Positions 12,123 through 25,049 are shown, counted from the first letter of the stretch. The stretch: 64,000 bases of DNA from Mixophyes australis (GCA_036250195.1 JAVHZZ010000005.1:128835500-128899499); one strand, 5' to 3'. The notes: generated by a model from the sequence alone, not told the origin. Made by a program: numbers and translations.

Positions 12123-12434
12123 TTGCAATACCTAAGCTGCCCACCCGCCAGTGTGTACTCTGAACGAGTGTTCAGCACAGCCGGGAAACTAGTCAGTCAT
12201 CGACGTAGGAGGTTACTTCCAAAAAATGTGGAGAAAATGATGTTCATAAAAATTAACTACATCTTCCATGAGGAAGGCCTTTACCCTCAAAGACATCCAA
12301 GCACTGACAGTTCTCTAATGGCGGATTCAAGCGGAGATGAATTGATAGTCTCTGATGATGACGTACACACTGAAGAGGGTGAGAATGAAGCTGAAGATGA
12401 TGACGATAACATCTTTTTAAAACTTTCTATATAG
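12123..12434 (+). pseudogene. hAT transposase C-terminal dimerisation domain fragment
   Basis: The open frame contains the hAT family C-terminal dimerisation signature: YLSCPPASVYSERVFSTAG, then LVSHRRRRLLPKNVEKMMF. In this family the segment packs against the catalytic core and mediates multimerisation. An acidic tail rich in D and E follows, ending at a stop at 12432-12434. The upstream catalytic core is absent from this stretch, and the fragment begins directly after an apparent hAT terminus at 12111. It is a remnant, not a working gene. Confidence 0.8.
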
Positions 12435-12996
12435 GGTGCAAAAAGGGACTTGGGGCATTTCTATATCACTTACAGTCTTGAAAGGCTGCTCTTTTGGCAA
12501 TTTCTCAATAAGGGTAGGGTGTCATACACACACTGACACCAAACTGGCTTTGTCCATTTCAATTTATATAGTAGTCTATAACGGCTGAATTTTTTCTATT
12601 TTACTACTAGTGGAGAGGGTGTCTGATGCAGACAGATACCAAACTGCCTTTGTCCATTTCTTTACATATTTAACTATAAGTTTAGGGTGTAATATACACC
12701 CAAAGACGATGGCTGCATTGCCAATATGCATAGATGGAGACGAAGACTATCTGGTTTGTGTAGAATTAATGACGGCCTACCATGGATTAAACTGTTTTTT
12801 TTTCATAATTAGCTTTTGAATTACCTTACTTATCCAAGAAACAGGTGGAGCATTAAATTCGTTTTTTTTTTTAGGCCAAAAAAATTATTTTTAAACAAAA
12901 TTGCAAAACAAAACCAAAATGTGCAAGGGTGGTTTTACCAAAACCCGAAGGTAATCCAGATTCAAAACCAAAACACGGGGGTCAGTGACCATCTCT
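12435..12996 (+). mobile_element. hAT 3' untranslated region with tandem repeats and right terminus
   Basis: Downstream of the transposase remnant. Three related blocks start with AGGGTGT at about 12516, 12616 and 12684 and contain CCAAACTGnCTTTGTCCATTTC. The end GGTCAGTGACCATCTCTA at about 12979-12996 reads TAGAGATGGTC... on the other strand, a hAT-like terminus preceded by A-rich (AAAACC) repeats. The opposite terminus is missing. Confidence 0.5.
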
Positions 12997-15095
12997 AGTT
13001 TAAATGTACAGAGCATGAAGCACTGAGTAGATGTTTGGAGTGTATGTAACTTTAAAACTGCATATTGTTAGCCATATAAAACCTGGTACTCTGCTAGCTG
13101 TTGGAGGGGAGATTCCCTTGAGAATATTTTTATGCTGGTTTAATTCTTTATGAACTGATGTTTGCTTGTAATTGTTTCAATGATGAACCTTATTTTGCTG
13201 CAGCTCAAAAGATCTCATTCATATCTGCCTGTGTATTTATTTTGATCTGTGTGGTATATTTTATATACAACAGTTACACTCCCTTTCAAGCATATCAGGT
13301 TGAATATGTGGACATCTAACCTCCAAAAGAGCTACCCGTTACCCTTAAACTTGCATTTAACCAAAGAAAGAGAGACCGCATGCCATTAGTACAAAACCCA
13401 CATGCCTCTCAAACCCCCCTCTCGCCCCAAAAACAACCCTCAGTCTCCTCACCATGGCCTCACTTTCACATATGCCCTGTAGAACTCCGTTCACCCCAAA
13501 ACACCTTAAACTTGACACTTTCCCTAAAACGCGCTTCAGTCTCATATCTCCCTGCTGGGGCCACGGGTGAAGATCAGTGGGTCACAAAGCAGAGAATATA
13601 AACTGGCTCCCATAGGACATGAAAAGGAAACAAAGTAGGAAAGAGCTTTGGGCAGCAGGTGACCCTTGTGTTGACTTTGATTAAGACCAGATATATACCT
13701 ATTCTCTTATAGTAGTTTACAGGTTATGGTGTAGATTTGTTCTTCGTTTCCTACATGTTTAGATGGTTTAACTTATTTTAAATTGTTTATTTTAGGTACT
13801 GACAGACTGCTATGTCTTTTTTTTTTTTTTTTTTTTTCACTTTTCACAAAACAGTGCTTTGGATACCAGTTTCATACAGAATTCTTGTGCTTTGTTTGTG
13901 AAAGGAAATACTTGACTCAAACCTTGACAATTTATAAAGCTGGATAAACTTAACACAAAGTATTCATGAAACTGGAGAGGTGACCACAGAAACGAAGACA
14001 CCCTCTTTTATTAATTATTTGTACATTCAATAATGCTTTTTTCTTTCAATACAAATCATAGAATACACTTTAGTAAAGTGAGTAATACAAATAAATACAT
14101 TAAACAGCAAACCTGAATTGCTATATGAATAATATAATTAAAGAATATGTATTCTTTGTAACAAGATTTTAAATTTTTGGCAAATTACTTTTGGTTGTGT
14201 CCCCTTTTGATCCCACTGTGCACCTTTATCACACTGTACCCTCTCCTCATTCCACTGCTGCTACCTTCTCATCCACACTTCTGCCTCCCTTTTCCACCAC
14301 ATACTGGGCCCCTACATTATTTACTTACCTTTCTATGACTTTCTTTCCTTCTCTTCTCGCCGCCTTGGTGTGCTCCTCCTCTCTGCGTCACTGTTCACTG
14401 CCAGTGTCTGAACATGATGATGTCATGCCCGACACTGTCAGTGAGAAGAGAGCAGAGGGAAGGGGAAGGAGGGTGCCGGCGCCACGGGTATTTTTTTTGT
14501 TTATGTGCCAGTGGTCAAGCTGTGATGGCAGGCGAGCGGAACGCCCCTCCGTCTTGGCTTCCGCCGCCTTGCTTACTCCGATTTACCACGTTCCACCGGC
14601 CCTGTTAATAAGCGACAAAAATTACATTAAATAAGTGTAAATTAAAGTGTAAGCATGACAAAAAGGCAGAAGATGGCATATAGTGCAATCCATTTTAGTT
14701 GTTTAACCACATTAGGTGTCTCCTACATTGCGATTGGATGGACCTCTGCTGTGGGTGATCCTATAAAATGGAAGTCCTGTTTCAAGGATTTCCACTTAAA
14801 ATGCATAAGCAGCTTCATATTTGAAACAAACTGAATTTTTAATTCTGTGTACTATGATGCTAGGACCTTAATAACACAGTTCCTGGCACCCAATTTGGTT
14901 CACCAATTTGTTATAGGACTCAGAGAGTGGACAATATTCGTTGGCCACTTTTAGACAATAAACGCAGTGTAGGTTTCTGGGGCCTCCACATTACTCTTTT
15001 TATACAGCAAGAAGCTGGTACGCAGTTAACAAAGTCTAAAAGAGTCCAAAACTTGAGAATTAGGGGTATATTTATTAATATCTGGCAATAAAGCG
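12997..15095. other. Intronic DNA, possible hAT end near 14607
   Basis: Mostly AT-rich unique-looking DNA. There is a T-run at about 13818-13838. Near 14597-14607 the sequence CCACCGGCCCTG resembles the outer end of the GGCGCCCTAGGC hAT family, and the 14190-14610 stretch is G/C-richer, but no paired left end or target duplication was found. The open frame at 14191-14634 has no protein similarity I recognise. Confidence 0.4.
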
Positions 15096-16200
15096 TGTGA
15101 CTGGATCACTGGTAAATAACTTTTGGTATGAATTTATTTACAGGGAATAGCGCAGGTCACTGATTTTATATAAATTGCCAATGCACTTATTTTTAATGTG
15201 TATGTTTTGATATAGGGAAACCTTTAATTTCTGAGACCAAGGGAAGAAATTCGTCTCTTGTTTAACCTTGCTATAGGGTATGCCTGTTTCTGATGTATAT
15301 ATCTGATACAATGAGCTTTTGCTTACAAAGCCTTTTGTGTATTGTGATGTGGGAAACTGGCTTTTGTTTTTTTTGTTTTTTTGTTCTGTGTGAATATGTA
15401 TTCCGAACGGTCTGATGAAAGGCCCCATGTTAATTAGATCTTTTGATGTGTGAAGGTCCAACATTGAAGGCAGAAACTTTTAATTAAGACTGGCTCCTGG
15501 ATTCTCTGCATCTGAAAACCAGATGCAGGACATCACAGCGTTTCTAGAATTTCACGTATACGTATAAATATAGCTAGCTTTCCAATGCATGTAAATCCAT
15601 GTTTTTGTAAATAGAGTACATCCTGATGATAAAAATACCCTGTGTCTGAACTGTATAAAAGATGAGCTGTTTGAGCATGTAATGTATTCTTCTGATTTTC
15701 ATCTGACCTGATCACACTGGTACCTTCCAGTGTGAGCAAATAAACATCTTGCTTCAAGACCTGCTTGAAAACATCTTCAATATTGCTGTATTCCTGTAAT
15801 CTGCAGATTAGATCCAAAATCTAATCCGTTCTCCGGCTGATTCTGAGGTTTGGACCCAATTTTTCCAGTACCACCGCTCTGCCAGCTACCTGCAGCTCTG
15901 GTCAGTGTGATAGGCCAGGGGGGGATCAATCCCCAGCAACCCTGATCTATAGTGAGAGGTCAGGAGTATCAGCCCAGGTACACCAGCAACGAGGAACTCT
16001 AGCACCGTCAGTTACCCAGAAGGAATGTGGTTCTGAGTGCCATAGAAGGAGCTCAGTGGTGGCAGCAGGCCCCTCCCATTGTGGCAGGAGGGGCGTATTC
16101 AGAATAACGGAAGGGGGCGGTGGCAAAGTAAGTCCTGCCGATTCCCAGCAACAACAGACAGGGTGGCATAGGCGGTCCATCATGTCACAAGACTGATCAT
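15096..16200 (+). mobile_element. LTR retroelement, LTR plus leader, family copy 2
   Basis: The putative LTR starts TGTGACTGGATC at 15096 and ends ...GCTCA at 16055, giving the usual TG...CA boundaries (about 960 bp). It contains a TATA-like TGTATAAAAG near 15652 and AATAAA near 15738. Just downstream, TGGTGGCAGC at 16057-16066 matches the start expected for a primer-binding site complementary to the 3' end of a tRNA-Leu. About 140 bp of leader follows, then similarity to copy 3 stops. No gag/pol/env is present. Whether this is ERV-like or Ty3-like cannot be decided from the LTR. Confidence 0.65.
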
Positions 16201-17618
16201 CTATAGCCATTTATTTCAGTGAAAGTGAATCGCCATAATTTATTATTAAAATATCTTAATTGGCAGTTGAGCAGTATTGGCTCAAGCCAGTAGGGTTAAC
16301 TTGCCACCTCTCCAGGCATGTCTAAGGGATATATGCACTTTGTTCAATTGCCATCCTGATTGTGGCACTTTTTTTCATGCTTTGCTTGGGGAAGCTATCA
16401 CTGATTAGACCCAGCAAATCTTGCTGCCAGTAGGGCTTTCACCAGCGATGACATGGCTGTTGCCGATGGGGACCCCTTGATATATAGGGTGAAGTTCTAT
16501 CTGCGCTGGAGATTAGGCTTTTTGCCCTTTAATAAATGGCCCCCTTAGGTAGTTTAAAACTTCCCAGTTTCTTGAAGCATACATCAGAGTTAAAGGGGCC
16601 CTACAACATGGGAGAACAATATTAACAAAAAAAATTTAATTATTATAAATGTAACAAAATATATATGAAACTGTTAAGAATTCCTTTTATTTTACTGAGC
16701 TTTAATGAATACTCTGCCCCCCACACACCGCCCTACTTCTTTTCTAACACACTTGGTATGATGGGGCTGTGAGGGCTTGATGCATTATCATGGCTGTCCC
16801 CCTGTTCGATTACTTGAATAGCCTTATTTGTGTTGTGATGATGCAAAGGATCGTCATGTTCCCGCCTGGGGAGGCGGGCAAGAATTCTGGCACACTGCAG
16901 GAAGTGTCAAAATTAAGACACAAATCCCTAGCCTCCATATTAAGTTTGTCTAGGCATTCACTTACATTATTTTATTGAGCTCCATTATCAGTGTTTTCAT
17001 TGTCTGTCTGTATTTATTTGTAAAAAATTTTTTTTTATTTTATTTACTTTTTTTTCTTGTTCTGTCACTGTTAATCAGTAACAAATGTCTAGTCTATTGG
17101 ACATTTAAATATTGTGGGATTAAAATTTAGATTTTGTTTAATAGGATATAGTTCAAATATACCAAAGTATTGTGATTACTAGCAAATTGAGTTTTTAGTG
17201 TTTATGTTCTCTTATTCTGTTGTAGATGTTTAATTTAAGTTTCTGTGCCTGTAGGTCTATTGATGCTGTGTTTCTTCCAGTCTTTTCCATTGTTGTTCCT
17301 GTATTGGAGAGATAAGGGTGGAGGACAAGATAAAGGGGGGCAGGGGGGGTATAAGGTGTAGTGTGGCTGGGGTGGCTCCTATGTAGGTTTGTATCGTTGG
17401 CTTTGTGTTTTCCACGATTGTGGTGTTATGATATGTAGGTGGCTTATATGGTGTGATGTATAATGTTAATGGGGCTTGTATGTAACTATGGAAGAATTAT
17501 CTAGTGGTATTTAAAGTTGCTAATACTGCTGGGTATCTGTGTCTATCCTCTCGTTCCTTGGAGGAAGTGTGTGTGTGGGTGGGTGGGGTAAAATGGGTTG
17601 TGATTATAACTCTTGCCA
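16201..17618. other. Intronic DNA, no recognised feature
   Basis: AT-rich, with a short T-run near 17025-17052 and G-runs near 17335-17350. No coding similarity or inverted termini seen. Confidence 0.45.
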
Positions 17619-17628
17619 GGTAAATAAT

Positions 17629-17923
17629 ATCTGCCTACTCTCCCGGAATTCCCGGGAGGCTCCCGAATTTCGGGGAGTCCTCCCGGAAGAGTAGTCAAAA
17701 CTCCCGAAATTTGGCGAAATTCACGGCAGTGAATGGAGGGGGCGGGGCTTAATAGCATTAAGTTCCGTCCCCTCCATTCTATGCCGTGAATTTCGGCTTT
17801 TTTTTGTAGTGGGGGCGGGGTTATGGTGACGCAAAATGTCACCACGTCCTCCTCCTACCCCATGTCACATGACTTCTCCCCCGGATCTCCCGGGGGAGAA
17901 ATCTTAAAAGTGGGCATGTCTGA
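17629..17923. mobile_element. Small CCCGGG-rich MITE
   Basis: A 295-bp G/C-rich insert between near-identical flanks GGTAAATAAT (17619-17628) and GGTAAATGAT (17924-17933). The interior has inverted CTCCCGGGAG / CTCCCGAAATT motifs and a self-complementary GGCGGGGCTTAATAGCATTAAGTTCCGTCCCC centre (about 17741-17772). Termini are degenerate. Related in composition and motifs to 47417-47662. The superfamily is uncertain; a duplication of 8-10 bp suggests hAT. Confidence 0.55.
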
Positions 17924-17933
17924 GGTAAATGAT

Positions 17934-19936
17934 GGCTAGCCTCTTCTTGCTTTTAACACTACTCCTGTGGTAGTGTTGCTAGACTGCTCTAATAAGAGCA
18001 CTTAAAGTAGGTTAGCAAGTGCTGGTGATGTATAGCTGCTGCTGCTCTCCAGACTACTACTTAGTGGTAGTTTGTGTAGGTTTGCTTTGATAAGCAGTTG
18101 TTGGATAGCTTTTCCTTTATTATGTTTTGCGACAGTTGGTGGTGTCTCTGTGAGTCTCCGTTTGAAAGGAGTTCACGTTGGTGTGTGGTGGGCTGCCAGG
18201 TAGTGCGCTCTGTGTTCCACTGCGTCTTCTTGTCCGGTGGAATTCACATGCGACTTTGCGTGCCACTGGTGTGGGAGATGTTCTCAATTGTTTCCTTCGT
18301 TCTGTTGTGAGGTTTGGTGGTGTGTGAGCGTGTGGGTTAGATTCAGTGCATTTCGTCCTCTGTGGACTTCGTGAGGGATAGTTGGTCAGAGCACCCCAAC
18401 ACACATAAGGGCATTGATTCATGATGAGAAGAAAATAATAAAATAGAAAAGACAATAGTATCTAAAGGTAATATTTTCGAACTCAAATGAACCATTATTA
18501 ATTAACCAATATAACCAAACATGGATTGATCTTTTGCCCATCAAAATTTTGGAAGTAGACATGTAAACATTCTCTAAAACAAATGTTGGTAAGTCTCTTA
18601 CTGTGTAACAAGTCTGAATAGCCTTAAGAATATATTAACCGGTTATTATCAATCGCTGAATTGTCAATAGAACGTATAACTGGTCATATAGAATTTTATC
18701 AGGGAGGGATACCCTGTATTATTGCAGCTCTTGCAACATTTTGCCGTTGTGCGCGGTCCTACTGTATTTTTAAGAATGTATTAACCATGTATCTATTTCT
18801 TTCATCCCCTTTGTATATGGACATAAATGAATCGGCAAGCATCCTGACAGCTGGAAAGGAAATATCACTTTGCACTGTAGCTTTGAAGAGATGCATTTAA
18901 ATAGTTTTACATATTTACCATAAATTTGTTTTTGCGACTGCTGTAGTCTCTGTGTATATAGTATAGTGGCAATAAAAAAAAACACCAAAAAACAAACACC
19001 TATTACAATTCCTATAATATCGCCGGACAGCTGAGTGATATGAATCTGTCTTAGTGATACTGGTCTGCAGCAGTAAGGGTTAACTTAATTTTCTGTTTTA
19101 CAGAGTCAGTCTGAGGGAATAAGCGCATGCGTGACTCTGTTAACCAGTTGATGCATTAAATTAAAAACCCAGACTTCCTCTTGGTGGAAGAAAAATAAAT
19201 CTGCTCCAGCCAAAATAATGAATCATTGGTGGGGCAAGGGTGGTGACCAGGACATCCCACACGAGTGGTGTCGCAACTTAAAGCCGCATTATGCTCAATA
19301 GTCTCTTGTGCCAAACCTGAGTGTCATTCTTTCCCGCACAAGCAAAGTTCCTCACTCTGAACCACAGCCCGCCTTTAGAATAGTCCCACATAAAAAAAAG
19401 CATAAATTGTTGCTATCCCTTATCTCGATTCTCCATTGCTTGTCTGTACCTCACCCATTTCTTCCATGTGGAGCTATATAAGTCATAAGACTTCCTCTAA
19501 CAGACGTTGGGTCTACACGAAGATCTTGTATACTGTAAAATTTCACCAAAGTTGTTTTTTTTACTCCACCATAGTGATCCACTCTTTATCATTTTCCTTT
19601 AATATTTTTTTGCGTTGAAACCACATAAACTGCAGTATTTTCAAATAAGGAATCTCCCTTTCCAATGAATGATTGAAATTCCATTCCACTGTATTGTTCA
19701 ATTTAGTGTGTGCTGTAAATAGTACTATTTTCCACAGTCACATTGACTACCTAATTACACACACTTATCCATTTGGAGTAGATTGTTGTCTTATAAAAGG
19801 AAAGTGGTTAAAGTTCTGTCTTAAAAGGACATCCGTTTCTTATCGTATACCACATATATAAGAACAAACTCATTCCAGAAAAAGGGGGGGGGGGAGGGGA
19901 GGTAAATTTAAAATGTGGGGACAGATTTATGGTTGA
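17934..19936. other. Intronic DNA, no recognised feature
   Basis: The T/G-rich stretch at 17940-18400 has open frames on both strands with no known similarity. A G-run lies at about 19883-19891. Nothing else is supportable. Confidence 0.45.
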
Positions 19937-20048
19937 GGTAGGGCATGTCAAACTTTATCATTGTGCTGGCTAAAATCTAGTCAAGCCCATGTGTGCCAAT
20001 TGAGTGAGTGGATGTTTCTATTTATGTATGTATATATGTGTATATATA

Positions 20049-20152
<104 letters not shown>

Positions 20153-20213
20153 GCATTTAATTATGTCTTATTTTATGCTAATATAATAGGAGCGACAAAC
20201 AAATGTCAACATG

Positions 20214-20400
20214 TTATGCCACACAGTAGTGCCCCAGTTCAAATTATGCCACATAGTAGTGTCTCCAATTCATATTATGACACATTTGTGTCCCCACTTT
20301 GTACTATGCCACATAGATGTGCCCCCCCAAATCATATGCCACATAGATGTGCCCCTCGATGCATAGTATGCCACATAGATGTGCCACTCGATGCATAGTG
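20214..20400. repeat. 31-bp minisatellite, about six units
   Basis: Repeated TATGCCACATAGATGTGCCCC-type units, about 29-32 bp each, becoming more uniform toward the right (the last two share TCGATGCATAG). There are no spacers of constant length and no palindromic repeat unit, so this is not CRISPR-like. It sits inside the putative MITE. Confidence 0.85.
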
Positions 20401-20618
20401 TTTCTCCTACTTACCTTTGGAGACATGTCTTTTTCGTTCAGGAAACCTGGGAGCTGCTTCACTAAATCAGCAGATGATTGCTGAAACTTAGCTGCTGCGC
20501 TTGCGCAGAAGCTCTGTTCCACCATCATCGGCTGCTTTAGTGAAGCAGCTGCGGACCGCCAGACAGAAATGGTCTGCATGCCATGTCTGCACGTGTGCTG
20601 AGTTTTGCCAGCCCCTGT

Positions 20619-22739
20619 CCTAGATCATAAAGCTATCATGCAGCTATCAAGTATTTGTGTGCTACATTAAAAGGCAGCCAGTATTTTCCTTACATGAAAA
20701 ATAATAAACTAATTTGCACCCCATGCATTGTAACATGGTTTGTCCAGGAATATATATATTTTTTTTTTTGCCTTGCTCAACTTAATGACTCAGGCGTCCT
20801 GTGTTCAAACGAATGTGTCTAATTTCATATTGCGCTATTCTTACAGTAATGCTAAGATCTGACTAGACACATACATCCATGGCACACTGCACCATAAAAT
20901 GTAATTAACAAGTATATATTGGCACTTGTATTTACTTGTTAAGATATTACATATATTGCTTTCACCATATGTGTTCTTTACAGTAATACTAACAAATCCA
21001 GCTGCAATTAAATCTAGGCACAGCATCTGCTATGGACTTATCATCCTCTGGAACATGTTTAGCCTTTAAAAAAAAAAAAATATATAATAAAAAAAAATAT
21101 ATTCAAAATGAAGCACAGGTGCCTGTTTGAACAAACGACTGGCAGAGAAGAAGCACTTTTATTATTCTCAAAGTGAAATTTTAAGGCAAAATGCGTAATG
21201 AGGTGACAATTTCACTTAGCAGTTTAAGTAGAAACGAGCAAAAATTTTAAATAATGTATATGACTGGAAGAAATATAAATATCTTATTAAAATTGAATTC
21301 AAGGGTATACAATAAATGAGCAATTCAAAACTATTGCTATGCTTTAAAATGTAATTGATTACTAATATGGTTTTAAGAATATTCCATACTACACAGAGGG
21401 ATGGTGGAATGTGTGTGTGTGCTCTCATGATGGTGTGACAGTAGTGAAAATGCATGTATTAAATGCATAAGCCCAACTCTGATTAACTGGTTTAAGCTTT
21501 AGCCTGACCTTTTGCTCCCTTCACTGTGCAGTGAATAGATCATAAAAGAAGTATAAAGTAGGATACATTTGGATAATTAACTCCTTAATAATGGATGGAA
21601 TGCTACATGAGCGTTCCATTGTAATAAGCTTTAAATAGTATTTTGAAGCAGCCCCCAGGTGGAAAGAGGGCTGATAATAGGGTGTGGCAGGGTGCGTGCT
21701 AGAATTATAAAAGTCACCAGGAAGGCGAGAGATCAGAGCCTCTAAAATGGTACCGGCTAGTCCGTGGAAGGTGTCTCAGACTCTGGGTACACATTATGTG
21801 GAGAAGGGCAGTGGAAATGTCCAAAACCACAGCGAACATGGCACAGATTGGTGGGTCCATCATTGAGGTGCGCCTGGATGATGCACAGTGGCCCTGTGGA
21901 ATGGCAGGAAATGGAGAAGGACTAGGGAGTTTGGGGCGAGAAAAGGCTTGGGACAGGGTATGATGGATAGTGAGATGAATGAAAGAAAAAAGAAATGATG
22001 AGAAAAACAGGGAGAAAAGATGAGGAGGGAAAGATGCTGTTAAGTCTGACTTTTTATTCAACAAACTCTGTATAAGTAATAACAATAATAAGTATAAGTA
22101 ATAAAGTTTATCATGCTTCTTTGCTGTTGCTCTCCTTATCACACCACACAGGGTGATAGAATCATACGCCAATATAAAGAATACAAACACGGAGATCCAG
22201 TGTATCCCTGCGACAGATACACATAGTAAAATAACTATATATACCACAGGTGCAATAACAGCAAAGAACAAAAATAAAACGGGCGAGAAAGGGATAAGAA
22301 AAACTGGAGAGCCGAGAGCAGTGGGGGGAAAAAAGTGAGTAGGAAAAGAATGACCAAAACCATCAAACTGTGAAATAATACCACTAAAATGGCAGAGGCC
22401 AAATAAACAAAAGTCACAGAATTAAATAATGTATGGAGTCTCATTTTCCAGGATGATGATGATATTGTGCAATACAAAATGGGTGAGCAACTGTAAATAA
22501 TTTGCTTTAAAAACAGCCTGACTAGAACTCTGCAGAACAGGATATTATAGTCATTATAAAGAACATAAGCCTCTCCTCACATCTGGTAATTCGTTTTCCC
22601 TCTCCTAGCTAGACAGATGCTATATTAACCTAACACTGTTAGCAGATAGAATAAAGTGGTCAAACTACCCATTATGGCCCTTTCCACGTAATGCTTGGGG
22701 TATTATTGTGTTTGGCTTCCACAACTAGTTTTTCCAGGA
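20619..22739. other. Intronic DNA, no recognised feature
   Basis: AT-rich. The reverse-strand open frame at 21714-22271 has hydrophobic stretches but no recognisable domain or flanking gene structure, so I treat it as chance. Nothing else is supportable. Confidence 0.45.
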
Positions 22740-23675
22740 CGCTCCTCTCTGCTCCTGGATGAAGGTTATAGTTGTCATCTCTCATCTGGATTACTATAAT
22801 CTTTCTTTCTGGCCTTCTTCCTGCCTCTCCCAACTCCAATCCATCTTTAACGCTGCTACTTGTCTTATTTTTCTTTTCCTGCAGTTCTGCATTCTCTCTC
22901 TGTCAGTCACTACATTGGTTTCCCTTCTGCTGCCGGAACCAGTTAAAATTCATTACACCCCCCCACCCCCTCCCCACCAACACCTCCAGCCTCAGCTCCC
23001 TGCACTCTCCCTTCCACCCTCTCTGTTCCGCAGCCTCTCTCCTCACTCGTTGCTTCCTCTCACTCCCACCTCCAATTCTTCGCCCGTGCTGCTCACGGCC
23101 TTTTAGACCTCCCTCCCTCTCCCAATCAGGCTTTCCACCCCTCTTGGAGGCTTCAAAATGACTGTCAAAACCCATTTCTTCATCAAAGACTACCAGCTCT
23201 CCTTCTAACACAACCATACTCCCCCCTCGGTACTACTCTTTCTGTGTCACCCTCGTTTGTCTACCTTTCCCCCCTAGAGTGAAAAAAACTCATTTGCAGG
23301 GCCCTCTTCACTTGTGTCCTCCTCCTTTCATTGCCAATGCCGCCAGCTCACCTGTGACTTCCCTGCTATCCTCAAACAACTGCCCTAGTCCTGTTTGCTG
23401 TGACCACACTCCTGGGTACAGGCTCAGATTTTGCCAATTTGCTCTTCTACCTCTCATGCCTCTTTCCTCAAGTCATTGAAAGAGACTATTCTCCGGCTAG
23501 CACTTCATTTCTTGCTGGTTCTGCTATTCCTTTACTGTTTATTTTATCGATTTGCCTATACTGTTTTTGCCTTTATTGTAATGACCTGTTTTGTCTTGTA
23601 CCATTTTACTGTATCCTCTATATATGGTGCTGCGGACCCTATGTTGCGACTTATAAATGAATAATAATCATTCAA
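22740..23675 (+). mobile_element. Degraded L2-like LINE 3' part
   Basis: Relics of the L2 C-terminal region can be read: HLDYYNLSFWPSS resembles the conserved SRLDYCNSLL block, QLQSIFNAATCLI resembles the LQ..QNAAARLI block, LHWFPF resembles LHWLPV, and near 23150 KMTVKTHFFIKDY resembles the final FKRSLKTHLF block. All are broken by frameshifts. The 3' end GGTGCTGCGGACCCTATG followed by CGACTTATAAATGAATAATAAT (about 23621-23668) matches the L2-type tail of other elements in this window. Confidence 0.6.
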
Positions 23676-23720
23676 GGGGGGCCCAAAGCTCTATTAAGAC
23701 ACTTTTTAAGTATTTACTTA

Positions 23721-23844
23721 TACCACTTTCATACTGCCGCCCCTGCAATATCCCGGGTTTTTGAAGCCGGGTTTTTGCAGGGTCTCGGAGCGTCCCAGCT
23801 AAGAAACACCATTCATATTGCACCTCGGACCCGGGAATTTCCTC

Positions 23845-23915
<71 letters not shown>

Positions 23916-23937
23916 CTCTCTCTCTCTTTCTCTCTCG

Positions 23938-23968
<31 letters not shown>

Positions 23969-23981
23969 GCTCTCTCTCTCG

Positions 23982-24014
<33 letters not shown>

Positions 24015-24538
24015 GCTCTCTCGCTCTCGCTCTCGCTCTCGCTTTCTCGCTCTCGCTCTCGCTTTCTCGCTCTCGCTCTCGCTTTCTCTCTCTCGCTCTC
24101 GCTTTCTCTCTCTCGCTCTCGCTTTCTCTCTCTCGCTCTCGCTTTCTCTCTCTCGCTCTCGCTTTCTCTCTCTCGCTCTCGCTTTCTCTCTCTCGCTCTC
24201 GCTTTCTCGCTCTCTCTCGCTCTCGCTCTCTCGCTCTCGCTCTCGCTCTCTCTCTCGCTCTCGCTCTCGCTCTCTCTCTCGCTCTCTTTCTCGCGCGCTC
24301 TCGCTTTCTCTCGCTCTCTCTCGCGCGCTCTCTCTCTTGCTATGCAACTATGCAAAAACCCGGGTTGCACCATTCATAGTGCAGGCAACCCGGGTCCGAC
24401 CCGGGAATTACCCCTCGATAAATCCCGGGTTGAAGACCCGGGATTTTTCACTTGTACCATTCATACTGCACCAAGACCCGGGTCGTTTGATCTCTCCCCG
24501 GGTAAAACCCGGGATTTTGGTGCAGTATGAATGGGGTA
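23721..24538. mobile_element. TIR element with TTA duplication and internal CT/CTCG satellite
   Basis: Left end TACCACTTTCATACTGC at 23721 and right end GCAGTATGAATGGGGTA ending at 24538 are inverted repeats (14 of 17 matched). The 3-bp duplication TTA flanks at 23718-23720 and 24539-24541, which fits the PIF/Harbinger group. Near both ends ACCATTCATACTGCACC-type motifs and CCCGGG boxes recur in both orientations (about 23806, 24370, 24457, 24517). The centre is replaced by a CT/CTCG simple repeat. No transposase. Confidence 0.75.
23841..24338. repeat. (CT)n / (CTCTCG)n satellite tract
   Basis: About 500 bp of pure pyrimidine-rich repeat on the + strand with regularly spaced G, including repeated GCTTTCTCTCTCGCTCTC units of about 30 bp (24060-24210). 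It yields very long Ser/Leu/Arg or Arg/Glu/Ser open frames in several frames on both strands. These are artefacts, not SR proteins. It may form triplex (H-DNA) structure. Confidence 0.95.
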
Positions 24539-25049
24539 TTATAGAGTTTTTAAAACTTGTGAGTACGTTTATCAAAGTGCAAAAATCCCTATTGCCAATT
24601 AAAAGGGGTGCTATCCAGCTTTCCATTCTGGGCCTGATTTAAAAAAAAAATAAAAAAAAATACATCCTTTTAAATTGGTCCCTTTTTTATGTTTTAAATC
24701 TATAAATTAATTAGGAAGGCCTATTACATTAGAATCTTGTAATTGTGTTTTTGTGCATTAACAAATAGCCTATGCTTATAATGTGTTTGTGAATTAAACA
24801 AAAGTATTGCAATATATGCTAGGTAAATATTCTGTACATATTATTGCAATGCTGTGCAAAATTGTATTAAACACAATAGTGTTGTGATTTATAAAGTTTG
24901 ACTTGGTGATGCAGACCTTTTCGATGTACATGAAACTGTATTTTGTAGTAATTGTCGGGTTTATGTGATTTGCAGTGGTATTCTAATATTTTTGCATGTA
25001 CAATATCAATTGCAAGAGTGTTGCTAAACTGACATCTTCTGTATTTCAG

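Noticed and set aside
14191..14634. 147-residue open frame
   Set aside because: Low-complexity T/C-rich sequence; not similar to a known protein.
20214..20400. Regular repeats considered as a CRISPR array
   Set aside because: Units are contiguous with no unique spacers, in a vertebrate intron; it is a minisatellite.
21714..22271. 185-residue reverse-strand membrane-like protein
   Set aside because: Hydrophobic by base composition; no recognised family, no splice sites or neighbours supporting it.
23775..24642. Long overlapping open frames rich in Ser/Leu/Arg (+) or Arg/Glu/Ser (-), resembling SR or RE-repeat proteins
   Set aside because: They are translations of the CT/CTCG satellite inside a TIR element and appear in several frames on both strands.
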